Shown: positions 40,524-50,630 of the stretch, in pieces
Layout of the letters: every line of letters starts with the position of its first letter
Position numbering within the stretch: position 1 is the stretch's first letter
Assembly: GCA_030248065.1 (NCBI GenBank)
Contig: JASAMV010009273.1
Span: 19,076 to 83,075 of the forward strand
Length of the DNA: 64,000 nucleotides
Direction of reading: 5' to 3'
Source: Rhynchonema sp. JSB1_4
Taxonomy: Eukaryota > Nematoda > Chromadorea > Monhysterida > Xyalidae
Notes under the pieces: generated by a model
What the model saw: only the letters and a program-made list of their open reading frames with translations
Database searches by the model: none
What the model was told of the DNA's origin: nothing
Program-made: the position numbers and the translations under genes

Positions 40524-41047
40524 GAGCACACCTTATTGTGGATCGGATGTTCTCCAGTTCTGATGGTTCGTAATCTTATTGTACTGTGTATAATTTTAAT
40601 TCAGCACAGCAGACCTGAGTAGCTTTCAGCTCATAAAGCATTCAACGTTTTGGTGTTTCGTCCATTTTTCGTTCAAGCAACGTAATGCGGCTAATTGTTT
40701 TGTCGTCAACGCAACTCGCCAAACGCAGCTCTAAAGAACGGGGAAATAAGTGATGTTGGGCTACATGGACCGCATGGACCTGACATGCAGGTCTAACATT
40801 ATCGGCATTGCCACTGTTTTCCAAATGCCCGCTGCAAACTTACAAATAATGTTGATTTTCAAATTTTTCTGGAAAAAAAAACACGAAGCACTGGTGGAGA
40901 TAATCAATTCGTTAGTTGGAATGCACATATAAACAAACGTACAGCCCAATTATCTTTTCCTCCAGCAACTTGTTGATTTACAATTTCGAGTGCCACAAGA
41001 ACGGATCTCACCACCTTTTCCTGTTGAATGTGTGCCCCCTTCTAAAG

Positions 41048-41052
41048 CAACA
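41048..41052 (+). promoter_or_regulatory. Candidate trans-splice acceptor, Kunitz gene
   Basis: CCTTCTAAAG ends at 41047, 5 nt before the ATG. Confidence 0.4.
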
Positions 41053-44000
41053 ATGTGCTCCATTGTAACCGTGCTGATGGTTGTGTCATCTACCGTTGGC
41101 TCACTGGTTCCTCTTGCTCGTAAGTGCCGAAAATCGTTTGTTTTGTGCCGAAAACTTTGCGTTGTGTTGTGCCGAACACCATAAGTTAAAAATACAGCAG
41201 CTAGAATGTGATGCTGTCAACCGATTCAGCCGGTCAGCAGACGGACACTTGAGCAAAGCTCATTACTGTGAGAAAAACTAACTGCTTGAACCAGGGTTGT
41301 TTCAAAAAAAAAGTGGTTAATTAAAAAATTTTTTTTTTAAAAAAAAAATTTTTTTTTGAAACTCAGATTTTGCTTTTTTTTTAATAAAAAAAAGTTGCCC
41401 AAAAAGGGCTGAAATGTCCAAAAATGGCCTTTTTCGAGGCCAAAAATTGGCACTTTTTTCCTGTGGACGGGACAATTTTTCCAAAATCGCGCCTGCGGCG
41501 CCCTGTATTGTCCCCAAATCCGTACAGGGATGCGCGGGGATGGTCTTTTATAGTGATGTGGCACCGATAATGTACTACTGCATGCTACTACACATGTATA
41601 TACATAGGTCTGGTGCAAAACCGGGCGCGCAAAGTCGATCTGACACGCAAGATTTGGGCTGTAATCGATATTTTGATGGTCGTATGTCAGATATACGGCA
41701 TTAGATGCATTAAAATACGTTGTACGGCATGCTACAATACATTAGAGTAACATCGTTAGTCAACATCAACCTCAGACTGGTAGAAGACCATAGAATCTGC
41801 ACAATACTACCGGGTGTCACCGCACAAGTTGGGTCTCAGGCGAAAATTTTTCAATTTTTGAAAAATATGTTGGATCGATTTCATTTGTCCTGAAACGTCG
41901 TTTGCAACACTTTTTCTAATAAAAAAAATTTTCGTCAAAAAAAAATCAAAAAAAAAATTTTTTTTTTAAAAAAAAAGCTCGTTAATAAAAAAATTTTTTT
42001 TTCAACCCTGGCTTGAACAACAAACAAAAACGGTAAATAAAGGAACACGGTTGTTGATCGCACGGTTCTCTTGTTGCTCAGATTTTCTATTCAGACTCAG
42101 TGTCTCCCAAATTTCCGATGTTCCACCCCCAGGCCTGCTTTAGTATTTTAGCCAACGCTCCAACTTTCGCATGCTGAGAGTCTGATGCCAACAACAGTTT
42201 GCCACTGTTTGGGTCATGCTTGGTTTAGTTTTTGAATTCGCTCGCTTTTGCTTTGGTTCCCAGCGACATGCATTATGTAATCTTTGCTCAATAATGTCCG
42301 TCCGACGGCGCCCTATTTATTGTTTGTATTCAACATCGTTGCTGTAATTTCATCAGAAAGCAGCTGTTACCAACCGAGAGATGTGGGCGTGACATGTCCG
42401 GGTCAACCGATGCCACCGAAGATCCGCTACTATTACGACTACCGCTACAGCAAATGTAAAGCGTTCAGGTACGAGGGCTGTGGTGGCAACGACAACAACT
42501 ACGAAAGTCGCGAAAGTTGCGAGGTCGCATGCAGAAGCGCGCAAAGTTGGACTTTTCGCATCTTTATTTTTAGTGCTTCTCGAAGTTCCGCTGAGGATTA
42601 TAGCGTTTTAACCGCTTTGAATGACGTATTATCCATCAGAATACGTCATCATTGTTTTGCCACAGTGCCTTTCTGGGTTAAAAATCACGCGAATGCCCGG
42701 GTGAAAGCGCTTGACCGTGCCACAGACTTGAGCAACTTTTTGAGAATCCAATGACCAGGCTGAAAACGAGCGCGGTACTTCACTGGCCATCCCTTTCTCC
42801 GTGTTTTTTTTTCTGTGTGGCTAACCTGACATCTATGCTGGGTGACATGATGATGGTCTCGTACCTGGTCACGTGACCATCTGGTGCATTCGCACTGACG
42901 ATGACCTGGTGCACCGCTCATCATAGCGAGAGCATACACGTAGTATGTACATATACATAGGTGTCGAAACAGACAACCAAAAACACGCTATTATATAAAC
43001 ACAAATCATATTGCCTTATCTTGCCGCCCAGCAGATCAATGGTGGACGTGCCCCGCATACGAACGACACCAGTGGGTGTGCGCGCCAACGCCGGGCGCAG
43101 ACAAGGACTCGACTCCATTCTGTCTGGAGCCGACGTGCGACCTGCGACATCCATATTGTCCGTCATACATGTGCAACAGATGGGTGCGTGTGTGCGTCTG
43201 CCAACCCGGATACATTCGGTTGAGATACAGGGGCAAATGTGTGCGCTCGTGGCAATGCCCCGACAGGAATGGTTTGTGCGCGCCGCAGATTTATTTCCAT
43301 CTAGGGCCACACTCCGTCCGCTGCCGGGGGTTTTCTTTGAAAAAACAACGTTTTTTTCCTTCCTCAACGAACAGGGGCCTCCGAGAGGGGCTTCTAGTAC
43401 ACATTATATTCTTTCAAAATCTGCACTACGTGACTGCAATAAGATTTGAAAAAATCGCGCGATGATAATCACAATTGTCAAAAACGTTGCCACAATCTTT
43501 GTTTAAATAACGGGCTCGCACTTGGTCAAATTGTTTGAAACATAACTCAAAGCCGCCTTTGTTCCGAACAATGTCCCCGTGGGCATGTGGAAAACACCCG
43601 GGTAATACCTATACATTTGGCCTGAAATTTTCTACTCCAGCTCCTGAGCAGCTATCGGTATGTCTTTCCACAAGTCACACAACAGCGCATTAAAGATCTG
43701 TTTTCCGTTTTAGAAGACCGATTCGGCGGGCCGTTCAACTGCAAACAACCCGAAGACATCGGCCACTGCAGCGGCGGCAATCGTCGCTGGTAAAAATATT
43801 TACGTTTTTCATTTTCACCCGGAAACACAAGTACCAATGGTAGCAGGTATTATAGTTCAAAATTAAAACGAAGCAATCGTTGAGGTGGGCAAAAAGTCAA
43901 GGATGTCGATCAAAAATCGATGCAATTACGATAGTAGAATGCTTACAAAAACGTTGCCTGAATGGCAAGGCACATCTCGCTGCAGATCACGAGTGTCAAA

Positions 44001-44417
44001 TCATATATTTTTCCAATTTGCCGGCATCACAGTTAAGTTGATTCAATTCATCAGTGAGGGTGATATTCTGGAAAAATATGTAAAAAAACGCTTATGTATG
44101 TACATGCTGATGATCTGCAGCGAGACGTAAAAACACCTATGTACATGCTGATGATCTGCAGCGAGACGTGCGCTTTGTCATTCAGGGAAAAGTTTTGGAT
44201 AGATTCTTTTTATGATCTTTTGTTGAGCGACCAATCATAAAATGTCAGGCATTTCGACTGGCTGGCCGGCGACTGGGGCGAATGCAGACCATTCACGTAT
44301 TCGGGATGTGGAGGGAATGGAAATCGATTCGTGTACCGCGAAGAGTGTCAGATTGAGTGTGAGAAGACCATGTACAATGCAAATGGCAGGTTCATACGAG
44401 AAATGCCGGAGTTGTGA
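41053..44417 (+). CDS. Secreted Kunitz-TIL-Kunitz protease inhibitor
   Basis: Five exons (41053-41119, 42357-42545, 43035-43271, 43714-43789, 44249-44417) join in phase to give 245 residues. Exon 1 is a signal peptide (MCSIVTVLMVVSSTVGSLV). The first Kunitz/BPTI domain has CYQPRDVGVTC, KCKAFRYEGCGGNDNNYE and CEVAC. A trypsin-inhibitor-like cysteine-rich (TIL) domain follows (WTCPAYERHQWVCAP to CVCQPGYIRLRYRGKC). The second Kunitz domain is split by an intron (CKQPEDIGHCSGGNRRW, then ECRPFTYSGCGGNGNRFVY and CQIEC). Such secreted modules inhibit serine proteases or sit in extracellular matrix. In the first domain the usual GPC at the reactive loop reads GVTC, so its target is uncertain. Intron 1 carries a hAT-type MITE. 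Confidence 0.92.
41292..42010. mobile_element. hAT-type MITE, ends CAGGGTTG, TSD GCTTGAAC
   Basis: GCTTGAAC is duplicated exactly at 41284-41291 and 42011-42018. Ends CAGGGTTGTTTCAAAAAA and TTTTTTTTCAACCCTG. Long A and T tracts. Lies in intron 1 of the Kunitz gene. Confidence 0.93.
44096..44170 (+). repeat. Tandem duplication in Kunitz intron 4
   Basis: ATGTACATGCTGATGATCTG and the following CAGCGAGACGT occur twice, separated by about 10 nt. A local duplication. Confidence 0.8.
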
Positions 44418-45054
44418 GGGACAAGCCGGTCAATGGTCAATGAACGCAAATATTGCGACTCACAAGAATGGGTGGATGTTTTTGATGATTCATGGCACCA
44501 TTCGAATTACATATGTGCGTTTATGCGTATTGTGTATGTTGCGTAAAACAGTTGAACTTATGGTAAACTACGTTGTCTTCTTTTCTCGTTTACGGTTTTT
44601 TCACAAATTATGGCAGTTGGTCCCGCATATGAGCCTCATTTTCGGTCCCAGTTCAATGAATGATGATCAAATTTCGGATCAGATTTTTTTGAAAATCAAA
44701 TTTCAAATCAAATGTCGCAACTCGCAAAGCCTTGCCTTATTCGAACGTCGTCTGCATACAGTATGTGGTCGTCTAACCCCGGGAGAATTCAGACGCCATG
44801 GCAATGTCGACGCATGGCTTCGTGATCGTGCGTCACCGGTGCTCGTGTCAGGTGCCTACATGCAGGGTGTCACTTGGAGCACGCAATCGACTAACAGAAA
44901 TCGGCGGTTATCGATTGTCCGGTCAAAAAAAACTCGCCTGGTTGTTTGGCGAACTACATTCTTTTCGTGATCCGATTTTAGCACGCACAGCTTGTTCGGG
45001 TCAACCGGTGACCCACACAATCACAAATAAAGTCTCTCTCTTGTCAACTTATGG
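44418..45054. other. Spacer downstream of Kunitz gene
   Basis: No recognisable gene. A GTGAGG directly after the stop-adjacent codons could act as an alternative donor, but no convincing further exon was found. AATAAAG near 45027 is a candidate poly(A) signal. Confidence 0.4.
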
Positions 45055-45215
45055 TTAAGGCCGCACTCAGACAAACGCGAAAAGCGAAAAGCGAAAAGTT
45101 AATGGTCGCAAAACTTTTCGCGTTTGTCTGAGGGCAAAAGCGAAACGTTAACTTTTCGCTTTTCGCATTTCGCGTTTGTCTGAGGGCAAAAGCGAAAAGA
45201 TTAAAAAGCGAAAAG
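45055..45215. mobile_element. ACAAACGCGAAAAGCG palindrome element (copy 1)
   Basis: Left end GGCCGCACTCAGACAAACGC follows TTAA. Direct and inverted GCGAAAAGCG words lead to TTTCGCGTTTGTCTGAGGGC. The right end is decayed. Second copy 46905-47100. Confidence 0.7.
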
Positions 45216-45269
45216 TCATCATGATTCCTTATTCCCAAAATCTGACTGCACACCCGTGGCAAACTGAGG

Positions 45270-45455
45270 ACAACGAAGACAAATTTTTGTTTGAATCATA
45301 TTTTGTGATGGAGTTGGATCACTAATTTCGACCAGCGTGAAAGTTGTTCCCCTGCACTAAATGAACAACTTTCACGCTGGTCGAAATTAGTGATGTAACT
45401 CTATCACAAAATATGATTCAAACAAACATTTGTTATCATAGCATAAAATGGACCA
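45270..45455. mobile_element. GACCAGCG foldback MITE (copy 3)
   Basis: A near-perfect palindrome. TTTGAATCATATTTTGTGAT at the left pairs with ATCACAAAATATGATTCAAA at the right, around CGACCAGCGTGAAAGTTG and its complement. Confidence 0.85.
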
Positions 45456-45457
45456 GC

Positions 45458-45700
45458 TTAGGCTGGTTTCACAATAAATCCGGTTTGCGGTTTGCGGTTT
45501 GCGATTTGCGATTTCCGGTTTCCGGTTTGCGGTTAATAAATGCGGTTGTAAATGAGAAATCCGGTTTGCGGTTTGCGGCTTGCCAAATCCGGTTTGCGGT
45601 TTCCGGTTTGCGGCGGCATTTTGCGGTTTGTATTTCTAGTGCGGTTTGCGGTTCATTTTTCCGGTTTGCGGTTGATATTTGCGGTTTGCTCAACTGGTAC
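45458..45700 (+). mobile_element. GGTTTGCGGTTTGCGG element (copy 1)
   Basis: Starts TTAGGCTGGTTTCACAATAA, then more than ten GGTTTGCGG or GGTTTCCGG words, all in one orientation. It appears to lack its right inverted end. The related element at 46330-46622 has the matching right end. Confidence 0.75.
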
Positions 45701-46329
45701 TGATACATGATCCGGGGGGCACAAAGGCTATTTGTAAATGAGCCTATTGAAAGAAAATGCTATCATATATTCGGCAACCAGATCTTATTCACCAGAAAAA
45801 TATGACTGCGTTTCCGCTGTGCATGCCTATGCACCAACAACAAAGAAATAATATCAATGCAGCAAAAATATACTTGTGGCAAATAGAGGCCAACAATAAT
45901 GCTACCATGCAGGAAAACTCCTGAAATATCAATATCAATTGAGAATATTGGAATTTTACGAGCGGTAAAACTGTCTTCGCTCATTTTTTGGCGATGCTTT
46001 GACATTTTTCAAAAATTGTCTGTTCATTCCATAGACTTGTGAACAGAGGAGCCCTGGTCGCAAAAACACACCAGCTGCAGTAAAAACCGCAAAAAATTAG
46101 AAATCAGCTCTAATCGAACTGTCGGCCCGTTCTGTTTCCTAGGGACAATGTCAAACTTGGTGAGGCATGTTTACTAGCAGTAAACAAGTGTGTACCGTTC
46201 GTTTTCTAGTGATGTTTTGTCGCAGTTCAAAAATTATTGCTTGTTGATTTCATTGTTTTGCAAAACATAGGAGCCCTGGTCGCAAAGAACCACTCGCCAT
46301 GCTGGAAACCGCAAAAAAATTAGGAATTT

Positions 46330-46622
46330 GCTCTAATCGAACTTTTCCGGTTTGCGGTTGATAAAATAACCGCAAACCGCAAACCGGTTTTATTGTGAAA
46401 CACACGTTCACAATGGTGCGGTTTGCGGCAGAAAGAAACCGCAAACCGGAAACCGGATTTATTGTGAAACACACGTTCACAATGGTGCGGTTTGCGGTTT
46501 GCGGTTTGCGGCAGAAAGAAACCGCAAACCGGAAACCGGATTTATTGTGAAACTGAAAAAGTGCGGTTTGCGGCAAAAAACAACCGCAAACCGCAAACCG
46601 GATTTATTGTGAAACCAGCCTA
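46330..46622 (-). mobile_element. GGTTTGCGGTTTGCGG element (copy 2)
   Basis: Ends with TTATTGTGAAACCAGCCTAA, the inverse of the start of 45458-45700. Internally it repeats a 65-bp unit built from AACCGGATTTATTGTGAAAC, CACACGTTCACAATGGTGCG and GCAGAAAGAAACCGC two to three times. Confidence 0.75.
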
Positions 46623-46904
46623 AAGAAGACAAAAATGTTTTGCTTGGCAGGCGCAGAAATGCACGCTCAACTTTGAGCCGGTGTTTGTTTGAATGATACA
46701 CATTGTGAAACTACAACAAAGCCAGCGTCCCATTCCGAAAAATATTTTGAAATGAAGTACTGTTACAAATGTAACCACTAAATGACCAATAAAACTAAAC
46801 CACATCCGACCGCCAAACATGTCAGCTGAACTTGCTGAAGAATGAAACGTCGTGTCGAACATCAACAGAGCAACAGCACACGCTACATATGTTTGCTGTT
46901 TGTG

Positions 46905-47100
46905 CGCGCTTAACTTTTCGCTTTTGCCCTCAGACAAACGCGAAAAGCGAAAAGCGAAAAGTTAACTTTTCGCTTTTGCACTCAGACAAACGCGAAAAGC
47001 GAAAAGCGAAAAGTTAACTTTTCGCTTTTGCACTCAGACAAAAGCAAAAAGTTAACTTTTCGCTTTTCGCTTTTCGCGTTTGTCTGAGTGCGGCCTAACG
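46905..47100. mobile_element. ACAAACGCGAAAAGCG palindrome element (copy 2)
   Basis: Three repeats of CTCAGACAAACGCGAAAAGC alternate with AAAAGTTAACTTTTCGCTTT. The right end GAGTGCGGCCTAA is the inverse of the left end of 45055-45215. Confidence 0.75.
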
Positions 47101-47404
47101 CACGCAAGCGCGATGATCCACTTCTTTGTCGCTTTTTAACTGTCGCAATTACAAGAATTCGTCGTGTGACAAACCAGGGTTCACAACACAACACATCTAG
47201 ATATACATACAGTAGTTCAGAAGAAAATCAATACCATGGCCCGATAACGTGGATACGATTATGTTAGTTACTAGTACTACTTTATTTCGTTTCAGACACG
47301 AAAAGGGTAAACATCAACAACCGCCCGAGCCGTGACAGTAACGATGAATACCTATAGGTGTTTATAATTTAACCGGCACAAATTGCATAAAGAGCTGTGG
47401 TATA

Positions 47405-47740
47405 GTCTGTTGATTAAATTTCGACATAGTGTATAAGCCCCATTCAGCGATGTTTGGAGCGGGTTGGGTCGACGCCATTCTAAATGAATGTTTTGAATGT
47501 TTCACAGGCATTGTCAACTCAGGCAAAGACCAACTGAACATAGCTTGCTGCGTGGCGCAAAGACACGTGGCCTGTCATCGCACGACACCAACAATGTTCA
47601 ATGGCTCTGCGCCTGAGTTGGCAATGCTTGTGAAACATTAAAAACATTCATTTAGAATGGCGTCGACCCAACCCGCTCCAAACATCGCTGAATGGGGCTT
47701 ATACACTATGTCGAAATATAATCAACAGACTATACACTCG
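47405..47740. mobile_element. Foldback MITE with about 90-bp ends
   Basis: ATAGTCTGTTGATTAAATTT through CGCCATTCTAAATGAATG is repeated inverted at about 47640-47738. Half of one arm recurs at 52990-53045. Confidence 0.85.
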
Positions 47741-48087
47741 CATGAAAAGCAATGCAATAATAAAATAATGACAACAACAAGCACACATAATAATATTTAC
47801 ACGCCATACCACAACACGATTTGAACGTCACGCAATTTCGACTTTCTTTCACATACAGATACAGTACACCTTTATCGCTGGACGTACATATTAGTGTTCA
47901 TTATAGACTTAGGTTGTTGTGTTGCAACGATGGCACGTTTTTTTACGTTAAAGTTGCTGGCCCTGGCCGGATCCCAAATAAGCCTTATCGCAAGTCTAAT
48001 CGATTCCTAAATGACGGAGACTAAAATGTATGTTTTCGCAAAGTTGGTAGCCCAAATGCAGCAGCGAATTTTCAAACACGGGTACAT

Positions 48088-48219
48088 TTAGAAGTACAGA
48101 ATGCAGGAGACAACGACAAACACGATGTACACGATTGGCAGCACGATGCGGGCCAACCAGTCGATCAAAACAACCTTGCCTTGCAGTTTCAGGCAACGTT
48201 GCCGGGCAGAATTGTCCAC
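48088..48219 (-). CDS. Last exon of a Cys-loop ligand-gated-channel-like gene
   Basis: An acceptor ATCTTTCAG at 48220 and beyond opens a 43-residue exon ending in TAA. It reads LQGKVVLIDWLARIVLPIVY then IVFVVVSCILYF: a short basic linker, I-D-W-x-A-R-I-x-x-P and a single membrane helix that reaches almost to the C-terminus. This is the layout of transmembrane segment 4 of nematode Cys-loop receptors. No upstream exon (TM1-3 or the cysteine loop) was found before the secreted-protein genes, so the rest is missing, far away, or the match is accidental. Confidence 0.4.
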   Translation of the reverse strand: MDNSARQRCLKLQGKVVLIDWLARIVLPIVYIVFVVVSCILYF

Positions 48220-48699
48220 CTGAAAGATTGGTGATGATCACCTTGTACAAAATTTTTGGAAATTATCGTTGGGCAATGCGCATCGATGTGAAATGATGAA
48301 CGGAAGCATGTTTTTTCTTGGAAACCTTCTGGTGATCCGATTAGTTTTTGATTGTTAAAAAATGTAGGTTTCAGTTGATACTTATTTTTAAAGATGTCAG
48401 TTCTGTCACTTACATTGCCAATTCTGGGGCACCGAGTGAAATGTTTGGCGCATTTGCTCGCAAGCGTCATTACGAGTAATGAAGTATGGTGCACTTTGAT
48501 ATACAGTAGTTTGCAGTACATCCTTTTTATTATTAACGATTATTTGAAGTGTATCTTGACAACACAATTAAAATTCCAACCGCTTGATTGCCATTGATTG
48601 GCATCAACATTTAAATGCCTCCCACGAGTGTATCTACATCAATATAATTACAGTCGCAAAAGTTGCTGTATGCCTAAATATGTGTATCTACTGCTACTT

Positions 48700-49605
48700 T
48701 CATTCATTGGGACACAATATCAATCGAAGATCATTCAAGCTTTTGCAAGACACAATCGGTTTTGGTAACGGCTTGTCAACCACATATGGCGTGTATGGAT
48801 CGAAGAAATCGGGAACCCACGGGCTTTCTTGTTGCTTCAGATACCATTCTTTGAAAAGTTGTCCCATCATAACCTTTAAGGATTAAAAATAGATTGGTAG
48901 CTTTTTTTAGCTCATTTATGAAGCGCACTGACCCAGAAATTCCCACGAAGCATTCTGTAGACGCCACGGATTCCGTTGACAACGCCCTGAAAATTATTGT
49001 CAAGTGTAAACTTCCAAATTCAGGCGAGAAATTTGGCAAAAATTAGATTCCGGTCTGACCTTCATAGTGTTCCACGCATTCACAAAGAAATCTTTAATCT
49101 TTTGCCATGTGATCTGAAAAGTTGTACTTCTCTGCGTGATAATATAGAACGTGGTATGGTGACCGTCCGGTCTTCAGCACGTGACATTTCGCATTCCAAG
49201 AATTGCTTTTTTGGACCGATCACTTCGTCATTCGATAAGGCTAACTAACGTCGACCAACCTCTACTGTACTCCAAATTGTCCCCTTGACAGCAACCAGAT
49301 CATTCACTTTCGGCTTCATTTCGTCCGCAGTCCAATGCACCGGACCGACGAACCCCAATTTTGATGTTATGCCTTCACTGCACACTTTTTCGGCCAACTT
49401 GACCAGCGCCGAGCACGTTTCGCTGGCAGCAGTTTCGCAATGCTCTGTGGCCGTTGTTGGCATTTGACTTATCTGAATTTTTTTTAAAACAACATTCATA
49501 ATGGATTTATTATTCGTTACTTTGTAGAAATTAGCGCACCGAATCAACATTTGATGATGCTACAGTGAACAACAGTGCCATTGTGGCGACGGAGAATTGC
49601 ATCAT
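48700..49605 (-). CDS. Secreted cysteine-containing protein, paralogue A
   Basis: Five exons read right to left (49605-49540, 49472-49296, 49113-49060, 48986-48933, 48873-48700) and join entirely in phase 0, giving 174 residues. Residues 1-19 are a signal peptide (MMQFSVATMALLFTVASSN). Exon 2 has EHCETAASETCSALVKLAEK and VCSEGI. Exons 3 and 4 are each exactly 54 nt and encode amphipathic, tryptophan-bearing segments (ITWQKIKDFFVNAWNTMK; GVVNGIRGVYRMLRGNFW). Exon 5 ends in VSCKSLNDLRLILCPNE. The closest relative in the window is paralogue B at 50631-52448. I do not recognise the family. Its small size, signal peptide and five cysteines suggest an extracellular role. A TTTTTTACAG acceptor lies 43 nt before the ATG. 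Confidence 0.85.
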
Positions 49606-49858
49606 GATGTAATCGATGAAAATTTATTGTTATTATTGCCGTAATTTGCTGTAAAAAATGCATCAATATCTGAATCTGAAAATTAGACCGACACGTGTGT
49701 ACCCCGCCTCCAGCCAGCGCGAATATTTTTTCTCTCTCTGAGCACAATATTTTTAATCACTCAGAAACTATCGCAAAACAATGCCATCACGTGATGCATG
49801 TTTCCTTCCAACATGAGCCTCAAATCAATCATGTAATGTTGCAGCGAATAACCACAAT

Positions 49859-50544
49859 CAGTGGCTTTTTAAAAAAATTTTTTTTTTTTAAATTCGTTCC
49901 AAAAGTTAAAAAAAAATTTTTTTATTATTTCAAAATTCGAAAATTTCTCAATTTTTTTGCTCTAAAAGTGCTATTTTTTGCATAAAAATAGCTACTGTTG
50001 ACATCACCTAACCCTACCATGGGTGTATTGGGTGCCATAATCGTTGTTTTGTGGCATCTAGACATAGTGCGCACACCCACAATGACTCTCATATGACTAC
50101 ACACGTACATGGGACTGGGTGGGCATTGATTTATCCGTGCCCCAGACCCGAAAGGAGTGATTCTATTTTGTATTCACTCTAATTTCACACTGTGTGCAGC
50201 TTATTTGCATTGGTCGTGTACCTAGACGTCATAATTTCACCCAAAATTCCCATCCCGAATATCAGAAAGCCATACCATCACACCCGCACCACCTGGGGAA
50301 GGGTACGGGTGTGTACCTGACTATGGTTGGCACTTATCGACCATTGGATAGCATGGTTTTCGTATCACCTGTGCTTTATATGCACTTAGAACACGTTATG
50401 TAACAAAAATACCCCTATTTTGCACTTGAGCGCTCATTTTTTATCATGTTGGGCAGATTTTGGCTGGAATAAAAAAGATTTTTTAACTAAAAAAATTTTT
50501 TTTAAAAATGGGGTTCGAATAAAACAATTTCTTATTGACCACTG
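49859..50544 (-). mobile_element. hAT-type MITE, inverted copy of 28579-29249
   Basis: Flanks ACCACAAT and ACCATAAT match at 7 of 8 positions. About 90% of the core is shared, inverted, with 28579-29249. It separates paralogues A and B. Confidence 0.85.
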
Positions 50545-50630
50545 ACCATAATAATGACAACACCCACAGATCTAACCAATTGGTAAAAATTATTATCATT
50601 ATAAATAACCAAATGTATATTTTCGCACTA

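Noticed and set aside
42284..42356. Kunitz gene starting near 42284 with a hydrophobic leader
   Set aside because: No ATG lies in that frame. The exon at 41053-41119 encodes a proper signal peptide, has a GTAAGT donor and joins the acceptor at 42357 in phase.
45413..45703. Open frames through the GGTTTGCGG repeats as proteins
   Set aside because: They are translations of tandem words, with repetitive residues, inverted ends and no splice context.
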